This document shows positions 25,096 to 34,979 of a stretch of DNA of 64,000 nt, piece by piece (position 1 is the stretch's first letter; each line of letters starts with the position of its first letter). Origin of the DNA: Rhizobiales bacterium 62-47. Its GTDB lineage: Bacteria > Pseudomonadota > Alphaproteobacteria > Rhizobiales > Xanthobacteraceae. The notes under the pieces were generated by a model. It saw only the letters and a program-made list of their open reading frames with translations, ran no database searches and had not been told where the DNA came from. The stretch lies in assembly GCA_001899255.1 (NCBI GenBank), contig MKVX01000020.1:243511-307510 (forward strand), given 5' to 3'. The position numbers and the translations under genes are program-made.

Positions 25096-26595
25096 TCAGA
25101 TCGTCTGATTGTATGCGCCGACCTCCGGGTGCGTGCGCAGCACTACATCCATTGCCTCGAACATGTCACGCATGCGCTGCTCGGACACCGGGCTTTCGAC
25201 CACCACCACCAGCTCAGGCTTGTTGGACGACGCGCGAACCAGCCCCCAACTGCCATCTTCGACCGTGACGCGAACACCGTTGACGGTGACGAGATCGCGG
25301 ATCGGCTGACCCGCGACGCTTTCGCCGACGGCCTTTGCCGTTTCGAAATGCTTCACCACGCGATCGACGACACCGTACTTGGTCTCGTCAGCGCAATGCG
25401 GAGACATCGTCGGCGACGACCATGTCTTCGGCAATGCATCCTTAAGGTCGGACATCGAATTGCCCGGCGCACGATCGAGCATGTCGCACACCGCAATCGC
25501 CGAGACCAGGCCATCGTCATAGCCACGTCCAATCGGCGCATTGAAGAAGAAGTGGCCGGACTTCTCGAATCCTGCCAGCGCGCCGAGTTCGTTGGTGCGG
25601 CGCTTCATATAGGAGTGCCCCGTTTTCCAGTAGGTCGTCGTAGCGCCCTGCTTTTGCAGCACCGGGTCCGTCACAAACAGCCCCGTCGATTTCACATCGA
25701 CGACGAATTGCGCGTTTCTGTAGAGCGCCGACATGTCCCGCGCCAGCATGACGCCGACCTTGTCGGCGAAAATTTCCTCGCCGGTGTTATCGACGACGCC
25801 GCAACGATCGCCGTCGCCATCGAATCCAAGCCCAACATCGGCCCTGTGCGCCAGCACCGCATCGCGGATGGCGTGCAGCATCTGCATATCCTCGGGATTC
25901 GGATTGTATCTCGGAAAGGTATGATCGAGTTCGGTATCCAGAGGGATTACCTCGCAGCCGATCGCTTCCATCACCTGCGGCGCGAAAGCACCGGCGGTGC
26001 CGTTGCCGCACGCAACGACAACCTTGAGTTTGCGCTTCAATTTCGGCCGCTTGGTGAGATCGGCGATATAGCGCGCCGGAAAATTGTGATGAAATTGATA
26101 GCTGCCGCCGGCCTTGTTGCTGAACTCGGCATTGAGCACGATTTCCTTGAGCCGGATCATCTCGTCCGGCCCGAACGTCAGGGGCCGATTGGCGCCCATC
26201 TTGACGCCGGTCCAACCATTGTCGTTATGCGACGCCGTCACCATCGCGACGCACGGCACGTCCAGTTCGAATTGCGCGAAGTAAGCCATCGGCGTCATGC
26301 AGAGGCCGATATCGTGAACCTTGCAGCCCGATGCCAGCAACCCGGAAATCAGCGCGTATTTGATCGACGACGAATAGCCGCGAAAATCATGTCCGGTGAC
26401 GATCTCCTGGCGCGCTCCAAGTTCGGCAAGCAATGCGCCAAGGCCCATGCCCAACGCCTGAATGCCCATCAGGTTGATTTCCTTGCCGAACAGCCAGCGC
26501 GCGTCGTACTCGCGAAAGCCGGTCGGCTTCACCATGGGTTCGGATTCGTAGGCATAGGTGTTTGGCAGCAGCACGGATTTCGGCTTGGGAAACAT
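25096..26595 (-). CDS. Phosphomannomutase/phosphoglucomutase
   Basis: A 499-residue alpha-D-phosphohexomutase interconverting hexose 1- and 6-phosphates for nucleotide-sugar, LPS or exopolysaccharide synthesis. The catalytic phosphoserine is Ser122 in VTASHNDNG; the Mg loop is GDGDRCG; the sugar-binding loop GFEKSGH and a C-terminal phosphate-binding domain (RASSNKPEL) follow. I prefer the ATG at 26595 (MFPKPKSVLLPN). The frame is open to a GTG at 26652, but the extra 19 residues are Arg/Ala-rich and unlike the family. Confidence 0.92.
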   Translation of the reverse strand: MFPKPKSVLLPNTYAYESEPMVKPTGFREYDARWLFGKEINLMGIQALGMGLGALLAELGARQEIVTGHDFRGYSSSIKYALISGLLASGCKVHDIGLCMTPMAYFAQFELDVPCVAMVTASHNDNGWTGVKMGANRPLTFGPDEMIRLKEIVLNAEFSNKAGGSYQFHHNFPARYIADLTKRPKLKRKLKVVVACGNGTAGAFAPQVMEAIGCEVIPLDTELDHTFPRYNPNPEDMQMLHAIRDAVLAHRADVGLGFDGDGDRCGVVDNTGEEIFADKVGVMLARDMSALYRNAQFVVDVKSTGLFVTDPVLQKQGATTTYWKTGHSYMKRRTNELGALAGFEKSGHFFFNAPIGRGYDDGLVSAIAVCDMLDRAPGNSMSDLKDALPKTWSSPTMSPHCADETKYGVVDRVVKHFETAKAVGESVAGQPIRDLVTVNGVRVTVEDGSWGLVRASSNKPELVVVVESPVSEQRMRDMFEAMDVVLRTHPEVGAYNQTI

Positions 26596-26728
26596 GCGTT
26601 TGGTCTCTGCAACAGCGGCACGACGAGGCACAGCCATAGCGAATGGCCGCACCCCTGAAAAGGCGCGATGACTGGCTAGCCCGGAATTACGGCTTATCGA
26701 CAGCGTGCAGAAGCGATCGGGGAGGTAG

Positions 26729-27250
26729 CTACTGTTCGAGCACCATTCTGCCGTTCGCGAATTCGAAGCGCTTGAGCTTCGACAGGAACGAGAGGCCCAG
26801 CAAATTCTGCGACAGCGCTTCGTCGGGCAGGATCATGGCGTCGACATCCCGGACCGCCAGATCGCCGACCTGTACCATGGCCAGCCGCGTCCGCGCGGCC
26901 TTGATCGTTCCGTTCGCCGTCGTCACCGATGCATTGAAGTCGCTACGCGCCGGACGGACGCCGATCCGCGCTGCCGACTTTTCGTTCAACGCAATCACCG
27001 ATGCGCCGGTATCGACCATGACGTCGAGGCGTTGCCCGTCAATCCTCGCCTCGGTCAGGAAATGACCGCGCGTGTCGCGCGGAATGGTAATGCTGCGCAG
27101 CGACCGCGGCGCATCCTGAACCGGCGCCGATGCAACGAGGGCAGATGCTGGCGACGCATGGGCCGGCGTTGTCGTCATCCGGTCGGCGATCTGCGCCATG
27201 ATTGAGCCAAAGCCGATCATCAGCGCCGCGAAGATCATGATGTTACGCAT
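26729..27250 (-). CDS. Membrane-anchored retropepsin-like aspartic protease (TIGR02281 type)
   Basis: A 173-residue protein with one N-terminal TM (FAALMIGFGSIM) and a single pepsin-like domain. The catalytic motif VMVDTGAS appears near residue 75, followed by hydrophobic strands and a conserved LLGLSFLSKLKRFE near the end. Bacterial members of this family act in the periplasm or membrane as dimers; substrates are unknown. I chose the ATG at 27250 because longer versions place 21 polar residues before the TM. It lies between hrpB and the phosphohexomutase on the same strand. Confidence 0.87.
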   Translation of the reverse strand: MRNIMIFAALMIGFGSIMAQIADRMTTTPAHASPASALVASAPVQDAPRSLRSITIPRDTRGHFLTEARIDGQRLDVMVDTGASVIALNEKSAARIGVRPARSDFNASVTTANGTIKAARTRLAMVQVGDLAVRDVDAMILPDEALSQNLLGLSFLSKLKRFEFANGRMVLEQ

Positions 27251-27367
27251 TACGCCACACTCGCTCGATGGACCCGCGACCGCACCACACACGCTGGCGC
27301 GCCGAATGACCACGCGGGAAGCCTCTATTTTCGCGAAAAGGATGAATGAAGCGTTAGTGACGGAAAT

Positions 27368-29899
27368 TCACGTCCCGCGCGGCTTGACGCGGCGGGTCGG
27401 CGGCGCGGAGGCCGGGTCTTCCGGCCACGGGTGCCGGGGATAGCGCCCGCGCAAGTCCGAGCGCACGGCGGCATAGCTGCCGCCCCAGAAGCCGGGGAGA
27501 TCGCGCGTCACCTGCACCGGCCGCTGCGCTGGCGACAGCAATTCCAGCACCAGCGGCACCGCCCCCCGTGCAACCGACGGATGCGTCGTCAGCCCGAACA
27601 ATTCCTGCAGCCGCACAGCGATGGTCGGCCCCTGCTCGGCCTCGTAGTCGATCGGCAACATGGTCCCGGTCGGCGCCTCGAAATGCGTCGGTGCTTCGCG
27701 GTCCAACCGGGTCCGCAGATCCCACGGCAAACGTGCCATCAGCGCATCGGAGAGATCGCCGGCGGAAAACTCCTTCAGCGAAGTCTTGTCGAACAGTGCC
27801 GGCACCAGCCAGTCGTCGCTCGTCGCCGCCAGCGCGGCATCCGACAGGTCCGGCCAAGGCTCGCCTTCCGCCGCACGCAGGAACATCACCCGGCCGCGCC
27901 ACTGCGTCAGCGCTTTGGACCATGGCAGCCGATCCAGACCAATGCCGAGCAGCCCGTCGGCGAGAATTCGCGCCGTTTCGGCAGTAGGGGTCACCGGCAG
28001 CAGGGCTTCGGACAACGTGATGGCATGCAGGCGTTTGCGACGCCGTGCGCGAAGGGCCATCGCGGCCTTGTCGAACGTCACCTCATCGGCGCTTTCGATC
28101 TGTGCCGCGAAACGCGCCTCGATCTCCTCCTGCGTGATCGGCGCCGCCAGTAGGATACGCCCTCGCGCCGCTGTACCGGTCAGTTCTGCAATGGCGATGT
28201 ACGGCGCGCGCGCCAGCGAAGATGTCTGGTCCAGCATTGCGCCGCGACCATTGGCCAGCACAAAGCTGCCGCTGCCGCGATTCTTCGCCACGCGATCCGG
28301 GAACGCCAATGCCAGCATGGCGCCGGTCGATAGTGCCGCCGGCTCTTCCGGTGCGGGCGCAAAGCCCGACGCCTGCGACGCCCACCGCTTCGCGAGGTCC
28401 TTGGCACTGCTCGCACGCTGCGAACGATCGCGGCGGAACTGCTCCAGCCGCGTATCCAGATCGGCGCTGTCGCCGCCCAGCCCACGCTCGGTCAGGATCG
28501 CGGCAACCGCGGCAGCCTCCTCGCCCGAGCCGAACCGATGAGAATCGACGATCATGCGCGCCAGCCGCGGTGGCAGCGCCAGCGCACGCAGGCTCTCGCC
28601 CTCGCTAGTGATCCGGCCATCGGCGTCCAGCGCGCCGAGTTCGCGCAACAGGTTGCGCGCTTCGGTCAGCACAGGCACCGGCGGCGGATCGAGGAACGCC
28701 AGCGTCGCCGGATCGCTGACGCCCCACTGCGCCAGATCGAGCACCAGCGACGACAAATCCGCGCTGAGAATTTCCGGCTGGGTATAGGCCGGTAGCGAGA
28801 GGGTCTGCGGCTCGTCCCACAACCGATAGCAAACGCCGGGTTCGGTGCGTCCGGCGCGGCCGCGCCGCTGATCGACGGCGGCACGCGAGGCGCGCACGGT
28901 TTCCAGCCGCGTCAGCCCGATGTCCGGCTCGTAGCGCGGCACGCGCGCCATGCCGGAATCCACCACGATGCGCACGCCGTCGATGGTCAGCGAAGTTTCG
29001 GCAATCGACGTCGCCAGCACCACCTTGCGCTGGCCCTTCGGCGGCGGCGCGATGGCGCGATCCTGCACACCGGCATCGAGCGCACCGTAGAGCGGTACGA
29101 TATCGACGTTTGCATCACGTACGCGCTCCTCGAGAAAGTTCTGCGTACGGCGAATTTCGGCGGCACCCGGCAGAAATGCCAGTACGGAACCGGCATCGGC
29201 GCGCAAGGCCACCGCTATCGTATCGGCCATCTGCCGCTCCAACGGCTGATCCGGCTTGCGGCCGACATAACGTGTCTCAACGGCAAACGCACGGCCCTCG
29301 CTGGCGACCACGGGCGCATTGCCCAGCAGCTTGCCGACACGCGCACCGTCGAGCGTCGCGGACATCACCAGAATGCGTAGATCCTCGCGTAGGCCGGTCT
29401 GCGCATCGCGCGCCAAGGCCAGACCGAGGTCGGCGTCGAGCGAGCGTTCATGAAATTCATCGAACAGCACTGCGGCGACGCCGCTCAGTTCCGGATCGCG
29501 CAAGATCTGCTGCGCGAAAATGCCCTCGGTGACGACTTCGATCCGCGTCGCGCGGGAGACTTTGGACCCGAACCGCACGCGATACCCGACCGTTTCGCCG
29601 ACCCGTTCGCCCAGCGTCTGGGCCATGCGCTCGGCACTGGCCCGCGCCGCGATGCGCCGCGGCTCAAGCATGATGATCTTGCCGTCGCCAAGCCAGGCTT
29701 CATCGAGTAGCGCCAGCGGTACCCGCGTGGTCTTGCCGGCGCCGGGCGGCGCCACCAGCACCGCGACATTGCCGCGCGCCAGCGTCTGCGCCAGTTCGGC
29801 GAGCACCGCGTCGATCGGCAGGGATGTCGTGAAGTTGCGGGTCAACGGCTCAGATCGTTGGTTAACGGAACATGGAGGGTGGCGCGAACGTAAATCCAT
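27368..29899 (-). CDS. hrpB: ATP-dependent helicase HrpB
   Basis: An 843-residue DEAH-box helicase of the HrpB type. Motif I is APPGAGKTT, followed by LEPRRIAARA (Ia), TEGIF, DEFHERSLDAD (II), MSATLDG (III), TSIAETSLTIDGV (V) and QRRGRAGRTEPG (VI). The HrpB-specific C-terminal region follows. The cellular role is poorly defined, probably RNA metabolism. The first ATG (29899) adds about 18 residues; a TTG at 29845 (LTRNFTTSLPID) is an alternative start closer to the family N-terminus. Confidence 0.95.
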   Translation of the reverse strand: MDLRSRHPPCSVNQRSEPLTRNFTTSLPIDAVLAELAQTLARGNVAVLVAPPGAGKTTRVPLALLDEAWLGDGKIIMLEPRRIAARASAERMAQTLGERVGETVGYRVRFGSKVSRATRIEVVTEGIFAQQILRDPELSGVAAVLFDEFHERSLDADLGLALARDAQTGLREDLRILVMSATLDGARVGKLLGNAPVVASEGRAFAVETRYVGRKPDQPLERQMADTIAVALRADAGSVLAFLPGAAEIRRTQNFLEERVRDANVDIVPLYGALDAGVQDRAIAPPPKGQRKVVLATSIAETSLTIDGVRIVVDSGMARVPRYEPDIGLTRLETVRASRAAVDQRRGRAGRTEPGVCYRLWDEPQTLSLPAYTQPEILSADLSSLVLDLAQWGVSDPATLAFLDPPPVPVLTEARNLLRELGALDADGRITSEGESLRALALPPRLARMIVDSHRFGSGEEAAAVAAILTERGLGGDSADLDTRLEQFRRDRSQRASSAKDLAKRWASQASGFAPAPEEPAALSTGAMLALAFPDRVAKNRGSGSFVLANGRGAMLDQTSSLARAPYIAIAELTGTAARGRILLAAPITQEEIEARFAAQIESADEVTFDKAAMALRARRRKRLHAITLSEALLPVTPTAETARILADGLLGIGLDRLPWSKALTQWRGRVMFLRAAEGEPWPDLSDAALAATSDDWLVPALFDKTSLKEFSAGDLSDALMARLPWDLRTRLDREAPTHFEAPTGTMLPIDYEAEQGPTIAVRLQELFGLTTHPSVARGAVPLVLELLSPAQRPVQVTRDLPGFWGGSYAAVRSDLRGRYPRHPWPEDPASAPPTRRVKPRGT

Positions 29900-30018
29900 G
29901 CCGCCGATCGGGCCTTATACCGATTCCGGCGGAAAGCGGCACATTCCTTGTATCTTGCAACCGGACGGAAACCCATTGGCCCGATGATGCGCCAACTCCG
30001 CGCCGAAAAGGAACACCC

Positions 30019-31086
30019 ATGACCGGAAATGGCACAATTGCAGCAACGGCCCACGTTTTCGCGCCCGCCACGGACCGGGTCGACTGGGTCGATTATGCCA
30101 AAGGCATCTGCATCGTCATGGTGGTGATGATGCATTCCGTGCTCGGCGTCGAGGCCGCCGCCGGACAGACCGGCTTCATGCATTACGTCGTCGAATTCGC
30201 CAAGCCGTTCCGGATGCCGGACTTCTTCCTGATCTCCGGCCTGTTCCTGTCGCGTGTGATCGACCGTGACTGGCGAACCTATCTCGACCGCAAGGTGATG
30301 CACTTCGCCTATTTCTACGTTCTGTGGGTGACGATCCAGTTCGGCTTCAAGGCCCCGGCCTTCGCCGCCGAACAGGGCTGGGCGCATGTGGGCTATCTCT
30401 ATCTGGAATCCTTCATCGAGCCGTTCGGCACGCTGTGGTTCATCTATCTGCTGCCGATCTTCTTCGTCGTCACCAAAGCGACGCTGCGCGTTCCGCCGAT
30501 CTTGATCTGGGCCGTCGCGGCCGCTCTGGAGATGGCGCATATCTCGACCGGCTGGACGGTGATCGACGAATTCGCCGCGCGCTTCGTCTATTTCTATTCC
30601 GGCTATCTGTTCGCCGCCTACGTGTTCCAACTGTCCGGCAAAGCGCGCGCCTATCCGGCACTGGCGCTGGCTGCGCTAGCGCTATGGGCGGTCGGCAATG
30701 GCAGCCTGGTGCATCTCGGCCTCAGCGACTGGCCAGTGATCTCGCTGGCGCTCGGCCTCGCCGGGGCCAGCGCCATCATCACCGTCGGCGTGCTGTTGGC
30801 GCGGATGCAGTGGCTCGATTTCATCCGCTATTTCGGCGAACACTCCATTGTCATCTATCTGGCGTTCTTCCTGCCGATGGCGGCGACGCGAACCTTGCTG
30901 ATGAAGACTGCGGTGATCCACGATGTCGGGACGATGTCGACCATCGTCACCGTTGTCGGCGTCGTCGGCTCGGTCGCGATCTGGTGGGCCTGCCGCAATA
31001 GCCGGCTCAACTTCCTGTTCGAGCGGCCCGATGCATTCTGGATCGCACCGCGCAAAGTGCGGCCGAGCCTGCAGCCGGCGGAATAG
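30019..31086 (+). CDS. Acyltransferase 3 (OafA/WecH-like) membrane protein
   Basis: A 355-residue integral membrane protein with about ten TM segments. The family's N-terminal motif is visible (RVDWVDYAKGICIVMVVMMH), with the conserved His, and a second RMPDFFLISGLFLSRV segment. Such enzymes acetylate or acylate surface polysaccharides or small acceptors; the target is unknown. The ATG at 30019 has an AAAAGGAAC ribosome-binding site; earlier in-frame starts are not credible. It is divergent from hrpB. Confidence 0.9.
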   Translation: MTGNGTIAATAHVFAPATDRVDWVDYAKGICIVMVVMMHSVLGVEAAAGQTGFMHYVVEFAKPFRMPDFFLISGLFLSRVIDRDWRTYLDRKVMHFAYFYVLWVTIQFGFKAPAFAAEQGWAHVGYLYLESFIEPFGTLWFIYLLPIFFVVTKATLRVPPILIWAVAAALEMAHISTGWTVIDEFAARFVYFYSGYLFAAYVFQLSGKARAYPALALAALALWAVGNGSLVHLGLSDWPVISLALGLAGASAIITVGVLLARMQWLDFIRYFGEHSIVIYLAFFLPMAATRTLLMKTAVIHDVGTMSTIVTVVGVVGSVAIWWACRNSRLNFLFERPDAFWIAPRKVRPSLQPAE

Positions 31087-31200
31087 CCCTCGGCGGCGAC
31101 CATGGAGGCGCCGGATAATCCCCGGCAATCTCCGCATTTGGCCGCTCATCGTGTCCGGTAAGGGGTGTCAAAGCGCGGCCAAAATCCCTAAGTTGCCGCC

Positions 31201-34200
31201 ATGTCCAAGAATCCCGTACCTGCCGCCAAGCTCGCCACCGCCAAAACCCCCGCGAAAGGCGACCACGTCTTTCTGGTGGATGGCTCGTCCTACATTTTCC
31301 GCGCTTATCACGCGCTGCCGCCGCTCAACCGCAAATCCGACGGGCTGCAGGTCAATGCCGTGCTCGGCTTCTGCAACATGCTGTGGAAGCTGTTGCGGGA
31401 TATGCCGAAGGACGACCGCCCGACGCACCTCGCCATTGTCTTCGACAAGTCGGAAATCACCTTCCGCAACAAGCTCTACCCCGAATACAAGGCGCATCGG
31501 CCACCGGCGCCCGATGACCTGATTCCGCAATTCGCCATGATCCGCGAGGCGGTGCATGCGTTCGACCTGCCCTGCCTCGAACAGGCCGGCTTCGAAGCCG
31601 ACGACCTAATCGCCACTTACGTGCGGCAGGCCCGCGAGCGCGGCGCCACCGCCACCATCGTATCCTCGGACAAGGATCTGATGCAGTTGGTGACCGATTG
31701 CGTCACCATGTACGACACCATGAAGGATCGCCGCCTTGGCATTCCGGAGGTGATCGAGAAATTCGGCGTGCCGCCGGACAAGGTCGTCGAGGTGCAAGCA
31801 CTGGCTGGCGACAGCGTCGATAATGTGCCGGGCGTGCCGGGCATCGGCATCAAAACGGCCGCCCAGCTCATCAACGAATACGGCGACCTGGAAACTCTGC
31901 TCAAGCGCGCATCGGAAATCAAGCAGCCGAAGCGGCGCGAGTCGCTGATCGAGCACGCCGACAAGGCGCGCATCTCCCGCCAGCTCGTTATGCTGGACGA
32001 CAAAGTCAAGCTCGACGTGCCGCTCGACGACCTCGCGGTGCATGAGCCGGACGCACGCAAGCTGATCGCCTTCCTCAAGGCGATGGAATTTACCACCCTG
32101 ACCCGTCGGGTGGCAGAGTATTCGCAGATCGATGTTGCCGACGTCGAAGCGGACGCCAAGCTGAAGAGCGCGTATGCCGGCGGCGCGACGGGCGCATCGC
32201 CAACGACGCCCCCGCTCGGCGGCGGCGATCTGTTCGGCGATCAAGCCGCTGCCACCGCGCGAGCCACTGCACAAAGCAGCGGTTCGCGTGGGGCCAGGGC
32301 AGACACGCAGATCCTGACGCCGCAGGCGCTTGCCGCCGCGCGCGCCGAGGTGGCGCGATCGACGCGGTTCGACACGGCAAAATATCAGATCGTCCGTACG
32401 CTCGATCAGCTCACGCTGTGGCTGAATCGCGCGCGCGACACCGGACATATCGCGGTGAGCGTGATGGCGCCCACCATCGACCCGATGCAGGCGGAATTGA
32501 CCGGCATCGCGTTGGCGCTCGGTCCCAATGACGCCTGCTACATTCCGCTGGCGCACAAGCAGTCGGGCGATAACGCAGGCTTGTTCGCGGCTGGACTTGC
32601 GCCGGAGCAGGTTCCCGTGCGCGCGGTTTTGGATGCCTTGCGCCCGCTTCTCGAGTCCGAATCCTTTCTCAAGATCGGCTTCGATATCAAGTTCAGCACT
32701 GTGCTGCTGGCGCAGCATGGCATTACCCTGCGTGGCATCGAGGACGTCCAGCTGATGTCCTATGCGCTCGATGCCGGTCGCGATCGCCACGACAGCAGCT
32801 CGCAGGCGGAGCGCTGGCTCGGTCACACCCCGATAAGCTACGGCGATCTCGTCGGCAGCGGCAAGACGCGCGTGAGCTTCGATCAGGTCGCCATCGACAG
32901 GGCCACGACCTATGCCGCCGAGGATGCCGACATCTCCCTGCGGCTCTGGCGCGTCTTGAAGCCGCGCCTCGTCGCCGAGCGCATGAACACTGTCTATGAA
33001 ACGCTTGAACGTCCGCTCGTTGGTGTGCTGGCGCGGATGGAACGGCGCGGCATCTCGATCGACCGGCAGGTGCTGGCGCGGCTGTCCGGCGATTTCGCCC
33101 AGACCGCGGCGCGCCTTGAGGCTGAAATACGCGAGGTGGCGGGCGAAGACGTTAATCCCGGCAGCCCGAAGCAGATCGGTGACATCCTGTTCGGCAAGAT
33201 GGGCTTGCCCGGCGGCAAGAAGACCAAGACCGGCGCATGGTCCACCACCGCCTCCATTCTCGACGAACTGGCGGAACAGGGCCACGAGTTTCCGCGCAAG
33301 ATCCTCGACTGGCGACAGGTCTCGAAGCTGAAATCGACGTATACCGACGCGCTGCCGGAATATGTCCATCCGCAGACCCATCGCGTCCACACCACCTACG
33401 CGCTGGCGGCGACGACCACCGGCCGACTGTCGTCGAACGAGCCCAATCTGCAGAACATCCCGGTGCGTACCGAGGACGGCCGCAAGATCCGCCGCGCCTT
33501 CGTCGCCGCCAAGGGAAACAAGCTGGTTTCGGCGGATTATTCGCAGATCGAACTGCGTCTATTGGCCGAGATTGCCGACATCCCGGTGTTGAAACAGGCA
33601 TTCCACGACGGGCTCGACATTCACGCCATGACGGCGTCGGAAATGTTCGGCGTGCCGGTAAAGGACATGCCGGGTGAGATCCGCCGCCGCGCCAAGGCGA
33701 TCAACTTCGGCATCATCTACGGCATCTCGGCGTTCGGCCTCGCCAACCAGCTCGGCATTCCGCGCGAGGAAGCGGCGGCCTACATCAAGAAATACTTCGA
33801 ACGCTTCCCCGGCATTCGCGCCTACATGGATTCAACGCGCGATTTCTGCCGCGAGCACGGCTATGTCGAGACGCTGTTCGGCCGCAAGTGCCATTATCCC
33901 GACATCAAGGCGAGCAATCCGTCGATCCGCGCCTTCAACGAACGCGCCGCGATCAACGCCCGGCTGCAAGGCACCGCCGCCGATATCATTCGCCGCGCCA
34001 TGGTGCGGATGGAGGATGCGCTCACTGCCAAGAAGCTGTCGGCGCAGATGCTGCTTCAGGTCCACGACGAACTGATTTTCGAGGTTCCCGACGACGAAGT
34101 GACGGCGACGCTGCCGGTGGTGCAGCATGTGATGCAGGATGCCCCGTTCCCCGCCGTCTTGCTTTCGGTGCCGCTGCACGTCGACGCCCGGGCCGCCAGC

Positions 34201-34221
34201 AACTGGGACGAGGCGCACTGA
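31201..34221 (+). CDS. polA: DNA polymerase I with substituted proofreading site
   Basis: A 1006-residue Pol I. The 5'-nuclease domain (about residues 20-320) has VFLVDGSSYIFRAYHALPP and GDSVDNVPGVPGIG. A Gly/Ala/Ser linker and an extended 3'-5' exonuclease domain (about 380-620) follow, then the polymerase domain with motif A VSADYSQIELRLLA, motif B RRRAKAINFGIIYG and motif C LQVHDELIFE. The exonuclease acids are altered: the Exo I Asp/Glu positions are Ser420 and Met422 (IAVSVMAPT), and Exo II has Ser499 (IKFST) where E. coli has Asp424. Exo III Tyr571/Asp575 (YAAEDAD) remains. Proofreading is therefore probably lost while gap filling and flap cleavage remain. Confidence 0.97.
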   Translation: MSKNPVPAAKLATAKTPAKGDHVFLVDGSSYIFRAYHALPPLNRKSDGLQVNAVLGFCNMLWKLLRDMPKDDRPTHLAIVFDKSEITFRNKLYPEYKAHRPPAPDDLIPQFAMIREAVHAFDLPCLEQAGFEADDLIATYVRQARERGATATIVSSDKDLMQLVTDCVTMYDTMKDRRLGIPEVIEKFGVPPDKVVEVQALAGDSVDNVPGVPGIGIKTAAQLINEYGDLETLLKRASEIKQPKRRESLIEHADKARISRQLVMLDDKVKLDVPLDDLAVHEPDARKLIAFLKAMEFTTLTRRVAEYSQIDVADVEADAKLKSAYAGGATGASPTTPPLGGGDLFGDQAAATARATAQSSGSRGARADTQILTPQALAAARAEVARSTRFDTAKYQIVRTLDQLTLWLNRARDTGHIAVSVMAPTIDPMQAELTGIALALGPNDACYIPLAHKQSGDNAGLFAAGLAPEQVPVRAVLDALRPLLESESFLKIGFDIKFSTVLLAQHGITLRGIEDVQLMSYALDAGRDRHDSSSQAERWLGHTPISYGDLVGSGKTRVSFDQVAIDRATTYAAEDADISLRLWRVLKPRLVAERMNTVYETLERPLVGVLARMERRGISIDRQVLARLSGDFAQTAARLEAEIREVAGEDVNPGSPKQIGDILFGKMGLPGGKKTKTGAWSTTASILDELAEQGHEFPRKILDWRQVSKLKSTYTDALPEYVHPQTHRVHTTYALAATTTGRLSSNEPNLQNIPVRTEDGRKIRRAFVAAKGNKLVSADYSQIELRLLAEIADIPVLKQAFHDGLDIHAMTASEMFGVPVKDMPGEIRRRAKAINFGIIYGISAFGLANQLGIPREEAAAYIKKYFERFPGIRAYMDSTRDFCREHGYVETLFGRKCHYPDIKASNPSIRAFNERAAINARLQGTAADIIRRAMVRMEDALTAKKLSAQMLLQVHDELIFEVPDDEVTATLPVVQHVMQDAPFPAVLLSVPLHVDARAASNWDEAH

Positions 34222-34355
34222 GAAAGGCTCTTGCGCGGCAGTCGCCCCAACCAAAATGCTATCGCTCCACTGTTGACGGCGCCGGATCGGCTCTGGAAAG
34301 TCACACGCCGCGCCGCTAAAATCGCCCATCTCCCACCGATGCGAAAGATCGTCCG

Positions 34356-34919
34356 TTGTCCAAATCCGCTGCGCGCGCCCGCCTTGCCGACATCATCTTC
34401 ACCCGTTCGTTCGGACGTGGCGAAATCACCCTCGCGTCGGGACGCAAGAGCGATTTCTACTTCAACTTGAAGCCGACCATGCTCAATCCCGAAGGCGCGG
34501 CGCTGCTGGCTGAGCTGACCTATGACGCCTTGAAGGACGATCGGCTCGATTATATCGGCGGGCTGGAAATGGGCGCTGTGCCGCTGGCCGGCGCCATCGC
34601 TCAACTGTCATGGCAGCACGGCCAACCCATCGCCGCGTTTTTCGTGCGCAAGAAGCCGAAGGAGCACGGCGCGCGACTCGCGGTTGAAGGGCTCGCCAAA
34701 AACGAAAGTCTGCAAGGCAAGCGCGTCGTCATCGTCGAGGATGTCACCACCACTGGCGGTTCGGCGCTCAAGGCCGTCGAGTCGGTGCGCGAGGCCGGCG
34801 GCGAGATCGCTTTGGTCTTCACCATGGTGGATCGCCAGGAAGGCGCAACGGAGACCTTCGCGCAGGCGGGCGTGCCGTTCCGCTCGCTCTTCCAGGCGGC
34901 CGAATTTCTCAACAGATAG
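34356..34919 (+). CDS. pyrE: Orotate phosphoribosyltransferase
   Basis: A 187-residue type I PRTase making OMP from orotate and PRPP, step five of pyrimidine synthesis. Visible: [38 protein letters not shown] (flexible loop) and the PRPP loop [13 protein letters not shown]. The only in-frame start that preserves the family N-terminus is TTG at 34356 ([15 protein letters not shown]), an uncommon start codon that suggests modest translation. Confidence 0.95.
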   Translation: MSKSAARARLADIIFTRSFGRGEITLASGRKSDFYFNLKPTMLNPEGAALLAELTYDALKDDRLDYIGGLEMGAVPLAGAIAQLSWQHGQPIAAFFVRKKPKEHGARLAVEGLAKNESLQGKRVVIVEDVTTTGGSALKAVESVREAGGEIALVFTMVDRQEGATETFAQAGVPFRSLFQAAEFLNR

Positions 34920-34979
34920 GCCTGCGTGCGTCTTATGGCCGGGTTTACGGATACGCGCGGTTCCTGCTAGCTCTCGATC

